64,000 nt of DNA from Solitalea longa (GCF_002920915.1 NZ_PQVF01000005.1:62001-126000), one strand, 5' to 3'. Numbered from the stretch's first letter, positions 26,664 to 35,059 are shown. Made by a program: numbers and translations. Notes: generated by a model from the sequence alone, not told the origin.

Positions 26664-27302
26664 TTAAACAACAATATTTAATTCTGAGGGAGGAGGAGGT
26701 AACTCATTCAATCCAGTTACTTCTTTACCACTGTCTTCAACTTTAGTAGAGCTTACCCCAATAGATGCTGTTACCCAAGTGAAAAATTTAGAAATACTTT
26801 GGCTATCAGCAGTATCAAGACTTACTACATTTGCTGTTATTTGCTTTAATATATTTGTATCAGCTCCATTTCCAGCTGCACAAGCTACAGTGAATGCTGT
26901 TTTTCTTTTTTTGAATTCGTTTAATCCACTTTGCCAATCATCCGTTGGTATTCCATCAGTCATAATAAATACAAGAGGTTTCCAGTCTCCTCTTTGTTCA
27001 GAGGTTGTTTTAGTTACCTCATTATCAATTTTATTACTTACTAATTTTAGCGCATCCCCTAAAGCAGTTGTGCCTGTGGCTTTTAAATCAACCATTTGGA
27101 AAGATGCTAAATCAGTAAGGGGTATTATTTGATTGGCTGAACTATCAAATGTAATTACACTAATAAATGCAGTTTCTATAGCCTGTGGATTTTGACGTAA
27201 TGAACTAATCATTACTTGCACCCCATTTTTTACAGCTTCAATAGGCTCACCGCTCATGGAGCCTGATGTATCTAATAACAGATAAACTGGAAGTCTTCTC
27301 AT
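26664..27302 (-). CDS. terY: TerY-type vWA protein
   Basis: A 212-residue stand-alone vWA protein, opening RRLPVYLLLDTSGSMSGEPI with an intact MIDAS motif and later FIMTDGIPTDDW. It ends in NELPPPPSELNIVV. It is closely similar to the vWA gene at 25267, so the two are tandem paralogues. It is placed 17 nt after two TerD-family genes and before the TerX-like gene. Presumed role: metal-dependent scaffold of the Ter complex. Confidence 0.93.
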   Translation of the reverse strand: MRRLPVYLLLDTSGSMSGEPIEAVKNGVQVMISSLRQNPQAIETAFISVITFDSSANQIIPLTDLASFQMVDLKATGTTALGDALKLVSNKIDNEVTKTTSEQRGDWKPLVFIMTDGIPTDDWQSGLNEFKKRKTAFTVACAAGNGADTNILKQITANVVSLDTADSQSISKFFTWVTASIGVSSTKVEDSGKEVTGLNELPPPPSELNIVV

Positions 27303-27319
27303 ATAACTATTGATAAATG

Positions 27320-27979
27320 TTATGCGTATGATTGCAATAGTCTCTGGATTGTTTGTCCAAAAAACACATCTTCGGTAGGATCACCAATGGCATTGAATTT
27401 CCATTCACCATCTTTTTTATAAAGTTTACCCATAATCAACGCTTTTCGTCCAGTATACTGAGACTCAGCAGCGACATTATAAGAAGCAAATACTTCTTTT
27501 ACAGATTTAGTTGTTCCTTCGTACATTCTAATTTTCGCAAAAGGAATTTGAGAGAAGTCTTCTTTACCAACGTTGTTAAGAAAGAAATAAATTTGCTCTA
27601 CATCTGCGCTTAATTTAGAAAGATCAACAGTGATTATCTCGTTATCTAAACCATCATCTCCTCCTGTATCACCAGCTAGATCGTCACCTGAATGGCGCAA
27701 AGCCCCTTCTCGGGTAACCAATTTGCCTAACGGTAAACCAAACTGTTTTAACACATCCTGACGGTACAAAGGTGAATACAAGTGATCACATACTTGTTTT
27801 GCTGAATTAAGCATAATGCAACTTAAATCAAGATCTACACTGGTAACTTTTTTTGAAAGCCCGAAAAGTGCTTTTGATTCAATTGCACCCCAGTTTACAC
27901 CAACACAAAAATTTGTAAGGCTATCGCCGCTTTGTTTACGTAAGTCAATACGTTGCCCTTTTTGAAGATTAATTGCCAT
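27320..27979 (-). CDS. TerD-family protein (long form, second copy)
   Basis: A 219-residue TerD-family calcium-binding stress protein. It opens with MAINLQKGQRIDL, shared by all four paralogues here, and has CVGVNWGAIESK, VDLDLSCIML and the acidic calcium loop RHSGDDLAGDTGGDDGLDNEIITVDL. Its C-terminal YTGRKALIMGKLYKKDGEWKFNAIG closes the fold. It differs from the short form by an extended acidic loop, matching the TerZ-like branch. It pairs with the short TerD gene 6 nt upstream, and this pair duplicates the one at 30732-31905. Confidence 0.92.
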   Translation of the reverse strand: MAINLQKGQRIDLRKQSGDSLTNFCVGVNWGAIESKALFGLSKKVTSVDLDLSCIMLNSAKQVCDHLYSPLYRQDVLKQFGLPLGKLVTREGALRHSGDDLAGDTGGDDGLDNEIITVDLSKLSADVEQIYFFLNNVGKEDFSQIPFAKIRMYEGTTKSVKEVFASYNVAAESQYTGRKALIMGKLYKKDGEWKFNAIGDPTEDVFFGQTIQRLLQSYA

Positions 27980-27985
27980 ATAGGT

Positions 27986-28540
27986 TTAGTTATATCTATT
28001 TAAATATTCTTGTAATCCTCCCTGCATTCCAACTCCAACAGCTTCAAATTTCCACTCGTTATTACGTTTATAAATTCTGCCAAATTCAACTGCAGTTTCA
28101 ATAGAGAAATCTTCTTCTAATTCATACTTTAGAATTTCTGCATTTGTATCAACATTGTAAATGCGAACGAATGAGTTTCTAACCTGACCAAAATTCTGCT
28201 TTCTCTTTTCAGCATCATGAATGGTTACAACCACACATAGTTCAGTAGCTCTAGCATCAATTTTTGAAAGATCTACATTAATTGTTTCATCATCTCCATC
28301 ACCATCACCAGTAAGATTATCTCCAGTGTGCTCCACAGAACCATCTACTGTTTTTAAATTATTATAAAAAACAAAATGTTCATCTGATAAGAGCTTTTTA
28401 TTCTCACCAAGAATAAATACTGAAGCATCTAAATCAAAGCCGGAGCCGGTTGATGCATTGTTGGTATCCCAGCCTAATCCAATCGCAAACTTTGGGGCAG
28501 CGATAACTTCACGTTGTCCTTTTTGAAGATTAATTGCCAT
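27986..28540 (-). CDS. terD: TerD-family protein (short form, second copy)
   Basis: A 184-residue TerD/TerE-type protein. Visible features are MAINLQKGQREVI, GLGWDTNN, FDLDASVFILGENKKLL, the calcium loop GDNLTGDGDGDDETINVDL, and the end RNNEWKFEAVGVGMQGG. Length and motifs fit the family closely. TerD proteins are cytosolic calcium-binding proteins that cluster at the membrane with TerC and protect against tellurite, some toxins and phage. It is nearly identical in layout to the gene at 31354 and starts the second TerD pair. Confidence 0.95.
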   Translation of the reverse strand: MAINLQKGQREVIAAPKFAIGLGWDTNNASTGSGFDLDASVFILGENKKLLSDEHFVFYNNLKTVDGSVEHTGDNLTGDGDGDDETINVDLSKIDARATELCVVVTIHDAEKRKQNFGQVRNSFVRIYNVDTNAEILKYELEEDFSIETAVEFGRIYKRNNEWKFEAVGVGMQGGLQEYLNRYN

Positions 28541-28593
28541 GTTCTATTATATTGAATAATTAATTCTTTCTGATAAATTATAAGTTCCGCCAA

Positions 28594-29556
28594 TTACATT
28601 AAATCTGTATTGAGCATTGTTTTTAAGATATTTGCCTGCACGTCAATATTGGTTATGTTTTCCAGAAAACTCACATCTTCTATCTTATCATAATAGGCCG
28701 TAAGTAATTGCTTAGCATCTTCAGAGATATAACTTTTGGTTATTGTTACCTGAGTTTCCAGTAAGCAATTTCTATCTTCCATGTCCTGGATTATTTTTAC
28801 TTTTTTTGACACCGTATTTTTCCAATCCACATTTTGGATTGTTGCAATATCACAAAGCAGAAATAAACGAGACTCCCCATAGTACACAAAATACTTGCTG
28901 GTTCCCATTATTTTATAAACTTCAAGCACCTCATCGCCAGATCTTAACCCACCGATAAAAGTATTTTTGAAATTATATTTACACTGGATCCCTAACAGCT
29001 TTTTATGAATTGTTGCGTAGGCATTTTTATAAACATCATCTGAATCATGATGAATTAATTGATTGAAAACATCAGTAGTTATATCATGAAAAAACTCTTT
29101 GGCATAACGAATTGCGAACTCATTAATGTTCTTGGCAAAAGGATTATCTTTTGAATAATCTGAAAGATTATTATACAAGTTTTGTATAGAAAGGTTAATC
29201 TTTTTAATATGTTCTGCCCTTTCTTCATCAAAGTCAGCTTCATTACTTGTTGAGTTGTGTAATTTTTCAACTAATGCCGTATTTAAATCAATTTCATCAT
29301 AGATCAGTTTTATTTTTTGTTCATTGCTTTTTTTGATCTTTTTCAACAATTCAATCACACTGCTGGTAAACTGAAGATGAAAAAGTTCCAGTTTATTAAT
29401 ATCTATTTCGGTATTGTTTTCAAAGGATCGATGAATAATCTGGCTTCGCAAATAAATTTTATATACAATTTCTTCCTCAAAAAAGGCCGAAAGCAATTGT
29501 AATCTGTTTATAAATGCGACTGATTCCTTTAATATCCTTGCCCGATCTTCATTCAT
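28594..29556 (-). CDS. Uncharacterised Ter-operon protein
   Basis: A 320-residue protein I do not recognise. There is no signal peptide or membrane helix. Residues 1-150 look helical and coiled-coil-like, with charged heptads (ELLKKIKKSNEQKIKLIYDEID). Residues 190-250 are beta-rich (CKYNFKNTFIGGLRSGDEVLEVYKIMG and ESRLFLLCDIATIQ), and a short helical tail follows. It is 13 nt downstream of telA and upstream of the second TerD pair, so it is co-transcribed with them. A TelA partner is a reasonable guess but nothing more. Confidence 0.75.
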   Translation of the reverse strand: MNEDRARILKESVAFINRLQLLSAFFEEEIVYKIYLRSQIIHRSFENNTEIDINKLELFHLQFTSSVIELLKKIKKSNEQKIKLIYDEIDLNTALVEKLHNSTSNEADFDEERAEHIKKINLSIQNLYNNLSDYSKDNPFAKNINEFAIRYAKEFFHDITTDVFNQLIHHDSDDVYKNAYATIHKKLLGIQCKYNFKNTFIGGLRSGDEVLEVYKIMGTSKYFVYYGESRLFLLCDIATIQNVDWKNTVSKKVKIIQDMEDRNCLLETQVTITKSYISEDAKQLLTAYYDKIEDVSFLENITNIDVQANILKTMLNTDLM

Positions 29557-29569
29557 TATTAAAAGACAA

Positions 29570-30667
29570 TCAATTAAGGTTTGTTACATTTTTCTTTAAT
29601 TCGGTTTCTAAATTCTGCAATTCAGTATTTAAAACTTTTCTGTTTTGATTTCCTTCCTCGTGAATTCGTTTAACCTCATTTAAGGTTTCAATTAAAGAAT
29701 TGGTAGTTTGTTTTAAGGTTTCAAGTGAAACAACTGTTTTCTCGTTTTCTTTTGCAACATCAATACTGTTCTGTTTCAGCAATTCAGCATTCTTTTGCAA
29801 AATGGTATTTGTTGTTTCAGAGATTTTCTTTTGCATTTCAACATTTGCTTTTTGGCGTTGAAGGGCAACAGCAATCGTTAGTTGATTCTTCCACACAGGA
29901 ATGGTAGTGGAAATAATTGATTGTGCTTTTTCAGCAATAGATGTATTATTATTTTGAACTACTCTAATCTGAGCTAAAGATTGCATCATAATAAAACGGA
30001 CAATCTTCATGTCTGCTAACCTTTTATCTAAACGGTTAACAAACTCTCTTAAATCAGCGATTTCATAGTCATTATAATTAGACGCATTAGCTTCCATTTG
30101 AGCTAATGTTTCAGTAAGTTGGGAATGCTTTAATTGTCCTGCTATGATTAACTCTTCCATTTGTTTGATATAATTTACATTACTATCAAACATTGTTTGG
30201 AGAGAGCTATTGTCTTTAATAGAATTTACTCTGCCAACTTTAATTTTATTGGTGATTTTATCAATATTACTAACAACGGTATCGTATTTCTGAAATAACT
30301 TTTTAGTGTCAAAAATCAGTTTCTTCAAAAATGGGATCCTGGAGATAATTTGCTTAAAAGTCCCTTGTTCAAGTTCATCAACATCGATATAATTCAATTC
30401 AGTTAACAAATCATTGATCAATCCACCTACTTCTCCCGAATTATATGTACGTACAGAGGATAAGAATTCATTACTATATTTTTCCATCGAGTTTTGAACC
30501 TCGACGCCATAGTTTAAAATAGAATTCACATCTGTAGAAACTAAACTTTTGTTAATTTCATCAAATTTTCTTGCATCCTCTGATGTAATTAAAGATAAAT
30601 CTACATTTCCTTCTTTATCCAATTTTACAAGAGTATCCTGATGATCGGTATTTGAATTTACTTCCAT
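29570..30667 (-). CDS. telA: TelA-family (toxic anion resistance) protein
   Basis: A 365-residue, almost entirely helical, coiled-coil-rich protein of the TelA/KlaA family. Family signs are the N-terminal VDLSLITSEDARKFDEINKSL, the GLINDLLTELNYIDVDELEQG segment, and the IPVWKNQLTIAVALQRQKAN block near residue 260, then a long helical tail. TelA proteins occur with Ter genes and in tellurite and phage-resistance loci; their biochemical action is unknown. It lies between the first TerD pair and the uncharacterised 320-residue gene. Confidence 0.9.
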   Translation of the reverse strand: MEVNSNTDHQDTLVKLDKEGNVDLSLITSEDARKFDEINKSLVSTDVNSILNYGVEVQNSMEKYSNEFLSSVRTYNSGEVGGLINDLLTELNYIDVDELEQGTFKQIISRIPFLKKLIFDTKKLFQKYDTVVSNIDKITNKIKVGRVNSIKDNSSLQTMFDSNVNYIKQMEELIIAGQLKHSQLTETLAQMEANASNYNDYEIADLREFVNRLDKRLADMKIVRFIMMQSLAQIRVVQNNNTSIAEKAQSIISTTIPVWKNQLTIAVALQRQKANVEMQKKISETTNTILQKNAELLKQNSIDVAKENEKTVVSLETLKQTTNSLIETLNEVKRIHEEGNQNRKVLNTELQNLETELKKNVTNLN

Positions 30668-30731
30668 TGTAATTTTTAGTCTTTATTTAATTGCACTAAT
30701 AAATAGATAATACATTAGGTAATAATAGGTT

Positions 30732-31343
30732 CTACAAATAATTTTGAGCTGCAGTATTAACTGTTTCTTCTAATCTTTTATCTTTTGTAGGTTCACCAAT
30801 AGCGTTAAATTTCCATTCACCGTTTCTTTTGTAAAAAACACCCATAATCATGGAAACATGACCTTTAAAGCCGGCATCATTTACGATATCATATTTAGCA
30901 AATACCTCAGTTACTTTTGAAGGTGTTCCTTCATAAATGCGAATAGATGCAAATGGAATAGTTCCAAAATCTTGACCTCGGTAACTATTTAATATAAACG
31001 TAACGAAAGAAACAGCAGGGTTTAATTTTGAAAAATCAACGGTGATAATCTCATTATCTAAACCATCATCCCCATCCAAATCACCTGTCAAATCATCTCC
31101 ACTATGCCTAATTGCACCATCTTTAGATTGAAGATTTCTAAAATAAACAGTTTCAATTACTTGTTTGCTATCATTATATAAAGCACAGCTTGCATCTAAA
31201 TCAACTGCTTCTTTACTAACTGAGCCGAATAAACTTTTTTTCTCTATTGCCCCCCAGTTAATTCCTACACAAATATTTTGGAGCTTGCTACCATTGTTTT
31301 TCTCAAGGTTGATACGCTGCCCTTTTTGCAGATTAATTGCCAT
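30732..31343 (-). CDS. TerD-family protein (long form, first copy)
   Basis: A 203-residue TerD-family protein. I start it at ATG 31343 (MAINLQKGQRINLEK), which matches its three paralogues; the longer open frame would run into the upstream gene. Features are CVGINWGAIEKKSLF, VDLDASCALYND, an extended calcium loop (HSGDDLTGDLDGDDGLDNE) and the C-terminal KRNGEWKFNAIGEP. It is a TerZ-like long form paired with the short TerD 10 nt upstream. Together they are one of two TerD pairs in the operon. Confidence 0.92.
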   Translation of the reverse strand: MAINLQKGQRINLEKNNGSKLQNICVGINWGAIEKKSLFGSVSKEAVDLDASCALYNDSKQVIETVYFRNLQSKDGAIRHSGDDLTGDLDGDDGLDNEIITVDFSKLNPAVSFVTFILNSYRGQDFGTIPFASIRIYEGTPSKVTEVFAKYDIVNDAGFKGHVSMIMGVFYKRNGEWKFNAIGEPTKDKRLEETVNTAAQNYL

Positions 31344-31353
31344 ATTTCTTTGA

Positions 31354-31905
31354 TTAGTTATATTTTGTGAGATAATCCTCCAATCCACCTTTCATTCCAA
31401 TTCCAACTGCTTCAAATTTCCACTCGCCATTACGTTTGTAGATTCGACCAAACTCTACTGCAGTTTCAATAGAAAAGTCTTCATCAAGTTCGTACTTCAA
31501 TATATCCGCATTATTTTGATCAAAAACGCGTACATAAGAATTTCTTACTTGACCAAAATTTTGTTTTCTGGCTTCGGCTTCATGGATAGTTACCACAATA
31601 CAAATTTCAACAGCTGCAGCTTCAATTGATGATAGGTCTACCTTGATCTGCTCATCATCACCATCTCCTGCTCCTGTTAAATTATCACCTGTATATTCAA
31701 CAGAACCATTTGCAGTTTTCACGTTATTGTAAAAAATAAAATGTTGGTCAGATAATAACTTTTTATTTTCACCCAAAATAAAAACAGAGGCGTCGAGGTC
31801 AAAAGCAGTACCTGTTGATGAGTTGTTAGCATCCCATCCTAAACCAACAGTAAATTTGGGAGCATCAATTTTTTCGCGTTGTCCTTTTTGCAAGTTAATT
31901 GCCAT
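31354..31905 (-). CDS. terD: TerD-family protein (short form, first copy)
   Basis: A 183-residue TerD/TerE protein: MAINLQKGQREKID, GLGWDANN, FDLDASVFILGENKKLL, calcium loop GDNLTGAGDGDDEQIKVDL, and terminal RNGEWKFEAVGIGMKGG. It overlaps the phosphoribosyltransferase gene upstream by 11 nt, so the biosynthetic genes and the TerD genes share a transcript. Probably a cytosolic calcium-dependent stress protein acting with TerC at the membrane. Confidence 0.95.
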   Translation of the reverse strand: MAINLQKGQREKIDAPKFTVGLGWDANNSSTGTAFDLDASVFILGENKKLLSDQHFIFYNNVKTANGSVEYTGDNLTGAGDGDDEQIKVDLSSIEAAAVEICIVVTIHEAEARKQNFGQVRNSYVRVFDQNNADILKYELDEDFSIETAVEFGRIYKRNGEWKFEAVGIGMKGGLEDYLTKYN

Positions 31906-32740
31906 ATTGTATTTCCTTTAAATTGTGATTGATTAAATAATCTTTAATAACAGTTAAATTTGAAGAATAAGCTCCGATTGTGTGGTAACCATTACCAAGT
32001 GCCATGTTATATAATTGATCTATAAATGCTCTGCTTTGATTTTGAATAAACAGGCTAAAAGCAGCAGGGTCATAGTTAAGTATATACTTAACTATTCTAG
32101 TATTCACAGAGAAATGTCCACTCTTAATAATCTCCTCTAGATCAAAAATATTTTTTACGCTGTGATAGTTTAAATGGTTTTCAACATTTGGATGAATGTC
32201 TTTATTGACGAGTTCTCCATAATAGAGCAAGTAGATATCATTTGTTAAGTCGTATTCTTGCGTCATTTTCAAGATCATACGTTCGTGACCACCAGTGATT
32301 CTTATATCATCCAAAAAAACAATTGTTTTTCCTTCTAAAAACATCTTGTCTATATGAAATGAATCATTCCCGATCAAGCGCATTCTCTCTTCTGCATTTA
32401 GTTCACCATAATCTTCTTTATAAGTAATAGTACGATGCACTTTTGTTTCCTGAACTACCGGTAAATTATTAGTTGCTAACCATCTGTTTAACGCAAAAAC
32501 AAAATGGTTCTTCATAGCAAATGTAGCCGTTGGAATAAATGAATAGGGACTAGATACTACAACAATTTGTTCCTTAATAGGCGCTTTCGCTAACTGATCC
32601 TGAATAAACCCATTAGCCAATTGAGTTCCGAACTTTTTTGCAATCAGTTCGTCACCAAATTTAAAACGGCTATAATCATCCGGACAGAATCCAAAATCGT
32701 CAGTATTTGTTATTTTATGTAAAGAATAGGTAATCTTCAT
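31895..32740 (-). CDS. Phosphoribosyltransferase-domain protein of the Ter biosynthetic arm
   Basis: A 281-residue protein with a type I PRTase PRPP-binding motif, IVFLDDIRITGGHERM, near residue 140, preceded by a QIVVVSSPYSFIPTATFAMK strand-loop. The rest is helical. Many Ter operons carry a set of PRTase, HAD, ATP-grasp and related genes thought to make a nucleoside-like small molecule; this is the PRTase of that set. Its start overlaps the HAD stop (TAATG), so the two are translationally coupled. Substrate and product are unknown. No ATP-grasp or CitE-like gene is seen here. Confidence 0.82.
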   Translation of the reverse strand: MKITYSLHKITNTDDFGFCPDDYSRFKFGDELIAKKFGTQLANGFIQDQLAKAPIKEQIVVVSSPYSFIPTATFAMKNHFVFALNRWLATNNLPVVQETKVHRTITYKEDYGELNAEERMRLIGNDSFHIDKMFLEGKTIVFLDDIRITGGHERMILKMTQEYDLTNDIYLLYYGELVNKDIHPNVENHLNYHSVKNIFDLEEIIKSGHFSVNTRIVKYILNYDPAAFSLFIQNQSRAFIDQLYNMALGNGYHTIGAYSSNLTVIKDYLINHNLKEIQYGN

Positions 32741-33438
32741 TAGTAGATTAAAGAGGTAATACTTTTGTTATTTGAGTTAATTAGGTAACTATTTACGCCA
32801 ATAGTTTGAGCTCCATAAAAATCTGCGTGTTCGTTGTCACCAATATGAATAATCTGCTTTTTATTTATTATTTCCTCTTTCCTAAAGTCTTTAATTTCGT
32901 TAATCATAAGTTGAAATAACTTTTCATTAGGCTTAGACAAACCTTCTTCGTCAGAATACAATTGAAAATCCAAATATTGATCAACCTCTAATTCCTGTAG
33001 TACTTTTCGCAAAGTACGCCCTTTTATAAAACCAGTATTACTTAATAAACTTATCGTTGTATTCTCTCTGTTTTTTAATCGCTCAAGAACATTGAGCGTT
33101 TGATCACAGTAAACAAGTGGTAAGAAATTGAATAGAAGTAGCTCCATTTCTTCGTATAACCTGTTTATATCCACATCATCAAAACAAATGCTATAATCAT
33201 TGATAATACTTATAACCATCAGGTACATTTCTTCAGCATCAATGTTGCCACCTGTTTTTTCATTAATGCTATTGCATAGCAAATCTACTTGTCGGAAAAC
33301 AACTCCCACTTCATCTAAAGATTTACCTTTAGTATTAAAATTCTCATAGAAAAAAAGAGTGCGTTTGGTTTTAAATAATGGATTCGATTTAATAAGTGTA
33401 AGCCACAAATCAAAAGAATAATGCTGATAAAAAGTCAT
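32740..33438 (-). CDS. HAD-superfamily hydrolase, first gene of the Ter operon
   Basis: A 232-residue HAD-fold protein with a C1-type cap. Motif I is FDLWLTL, so the nucleophile Asp is present but the usual second Asp is Trp, as in dehalogenase-like members. Motif II is ISLLSNTG, motif III lies around LSKPNEKLFQLM, and motif IV is IHIGDNEHADFYGAQ. It probably acts on a phosphate or similar ester made with the PRTase next door. It is the first gene of the 13-kb operon, with a 326-nt non-coding region upstream. Confidence 0.85.
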   Translation of the reverse strand: MTFYQHYSFDLWLTLIKSNPLFKTKRTLFFYENFNTKGKSLDEVGVVFRQVDLLCNSINEKTGGNIDAEEMYLMVISIINDYSICFDDVDINRLYEEMELLLFNFLPLVYCDQTLNVLERLKNRENTTISLLSNTGFIKGRTLRKVLQELEVDQYLDFQLYSDEEGLSKPNEKLFQLMINEIKDFRKEEIINKKQIIHIGDNEHADFYGAQTIGVNSYLINSNNKSITSLIY

Positions 33439-33764
33439 TTATTGGTACTATAAATTGTCGTTGCTGATAGTTCATTCTCGTTAATCTGAGCCTTTAAATG
33501 AATCAATTGGTCTTAAATTTTCACTTCTACAAGGATTAGGCTTAACTTTTAAAAAGGTTTTATTTAATGCTTTTCTCGGATTCAGATGTTTGTTATTTGT
33601 AATCAGAGTCATTTCGATTGCAGCTAATTAAATACGTTAGCAAAATAGTGAAAACTAGTGAAATAATCCAAATGCGTAACTGCTCCTTTCTGACGTTTGC
33701 AAAAGCATTTTCCATATATAGGGCTTGCGTGTTTGCAAACGTCAAGAAAGGATAAAAATGGGCC
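33439..33764. other. Non-coding region between Ter operon and rep module
   Basis: 326 nt that must hold the Ter operon promoter (reading left); I see no clear -7/-33 pair. Its right end holds a long inverted repeat (33684-33752), listed separately. No gene. Confidence 0.45.
33684..33752. repeat. Long inverted repeat beside rep gene
   Basis: Arm 33684-33703 (tcctttctgacgtttgcaaa) is repeated inverted at 33732-33752 with one extra base, separated by 28 nt. It lies 12 nt beyond the RepA-like stop. It may be a terminator or an origin/transfer or recombination site. No T-run follows directly. Confidence 0.6.
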
Positions 33765-34913
33765 CTAAACGCCCTTTTTCAGAAAGTATAACACTTCCTT
33801 CTTTTCCTGCCTTTTGCACAGAATTAGGAATTCGCCATTTTCATTTACAATGGTAATGGGAACTTGCATTATTTGCTTGATTCGGTTTTCTAAGGTGCGG
33901 GGCTTGCAATCGAATTCTTCAGCCAGGATATCGAATAAAGTTTGTTTGCTCATAGGTTCAACGAGAGTTCTTCCTAAAAATTCGCAGAGATCATCTAACT
34001 CCGCTTTTTTAATTCTTTCACCTAAGATTTCAGCAACGGACTCCGGTTTGGCAATGATCAGTCCTTTATCTTCATCTGAATACTGTACATAAAATGGTTC
34101 GTGCTTACGAGAGCTACGGCATTTTAGATAGGCAACTTTTATCAAGTCAGTAAAACGGTTCTCTGAATCTTTTTCAAAACCTACCTGAATAACTGTGGAA
34201 GCCTTGTTCATGATCTCGGTGCCTAAATGGCCACGGGCTTTATCGGTGTTGCCTGGGTTTTCGTGAATGAGGCAAAGAAAAGAAACATTATATCGATTGA
34301 TGGACCGATTCATCATATCAATTAACCGCATTGAATCCTTGGAGTCGTTGAAATTTTCGATACAATCAGTGACTACGTCCAATACAATGAAAACATGCGT
34401 TTGAAACTTGTTTCGTATATAATCTAAATACATGTTCAACATTTCGAAGCGTTCCTCTCTTCCGAACTCTAATAGTGAAATATAATCGAAGAGCTCTGGA
34501 TGATCTTCTATTTGATAACCGGCTTTTAATTGGATTTGTTGCAGTGCGTAGGGTAATTGATCGGATAGGTTACGTTCAGTATCAACGTAGCAAACTGCTA
34601 CCCCTGCAGAGTTACCATAATTTGATTGTGACTTGAAGCCTAACAAATCACGGTTGCTGTGTGGTTGTTTTAGAAAAGTGGCGCATACGGTTTCGGCTAA
34701 ACGACTTTTATGTACTCCGGCTTTCCCCTGGATAACATTAATGGTTCGAGGAAAGAATACTGGATTTTCGTTTTGACTTAAAATCGGGGATGCAAAGGTT
34801 ATAGGGCGCGATTTGTTTTCTCGAATTTTGGATTGACTTTCGAGAAGTTTTTGGAGATTAGTTTCATTGGCCACGGTATTGGTGGAGCTTATAGGCGGTG
34901 GTAGAGTTTGCAT
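33765..34913 (-). CDS. RepA-like AAA ATPase of the element
   Basis: A 382-residue RecA-fold ATPase resembling RepA/Sak4-type helicases of mobile elements. Walker A is IQGKAGVHKSRLAE near residue 66, Walker B is HVFIVLDVVTDCI near 177, and a helicase-style LCLIHENPG follows. The C-terminal third looks like a winged-helix region (MSKQTLFDILAEEFDCKPRTLENRIKQI). Such genes sit next to integrase and excisionase genes in Bacteroidota elements and are thought to act in replication of the excised circle. Four acgaatt repeats lie upstream of its start, consistent with an origin. Confidence 0.82.
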   Translation of the reverse strand: MQTLPPPISSTNTVANETNLQKLLESQSKIRENKSRPITFASPILSQNENPVFFPRTINVIQGKAGVHKSRLAETVCATFLKQPHSNRDLLGFKSQSNYGNSAGVAVCYVDTERNLSDQLPYALQQIQLKAGYQIEDHPELFDYISLLEFGREERFEMLNMYLDYIRNKFQTHVFIVLDVVTDCIENFNDSKDSMRLIDMMNRSINRYNVSFLCLIHENPGNTDKARGHLGTEIMNKASTVIQVGFEKDSENRFTDLIKVAYLKCRSSRKHEPFYVQYSDEDKGLIIAKPESVAEILGERIKKAELDDLCEFLGRTLVEPMSKQTLFDILAEEFDCKPRTLENRIKQIMQVPITIVNENGEFLILCKRQEKKEVLYFLKKGV

Positions 34914-34964
34914 ATTTGTTGAGATTACATTGATTAGAAATTAGATTACACTGATCGATAACAC

Positions 34965-35012
34965 ACGAATTGTAGAACACGAATTGCTCTAATAAAACGA
35001 ATTACACGAATT
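34965..35012. repeat. Iteron-like acgaatt repeats
   Basis: Four direct copies of acgaatt at 34965-34971, 34979-34985, 34997-35003 and 35006-35012, three of them preceded by ac. They lie 52-99 nt upstream of the RepA-like start. This looks like an iteron-bearing origin or autoregulatory operator. Confidence 0.5.
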
Positions 35013-35059
35013 CCCAACCTATACCCCTCACCTGTTTAAAAGGATTATAGGTTGGGAAT
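35010..35059. terminator. 14-bp hairpin after the 120-residue gene
   Basis: attcccaacctata (35010-35023) pairs perfectly with 35046-35059 over 14 bp, with a 22-nt loop. It lies 7 nt beyond the stop of the gene at 35067. It has no T-run on the minus strand, so it might be an origin structure, not a terminator. Confidence 0.45.
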
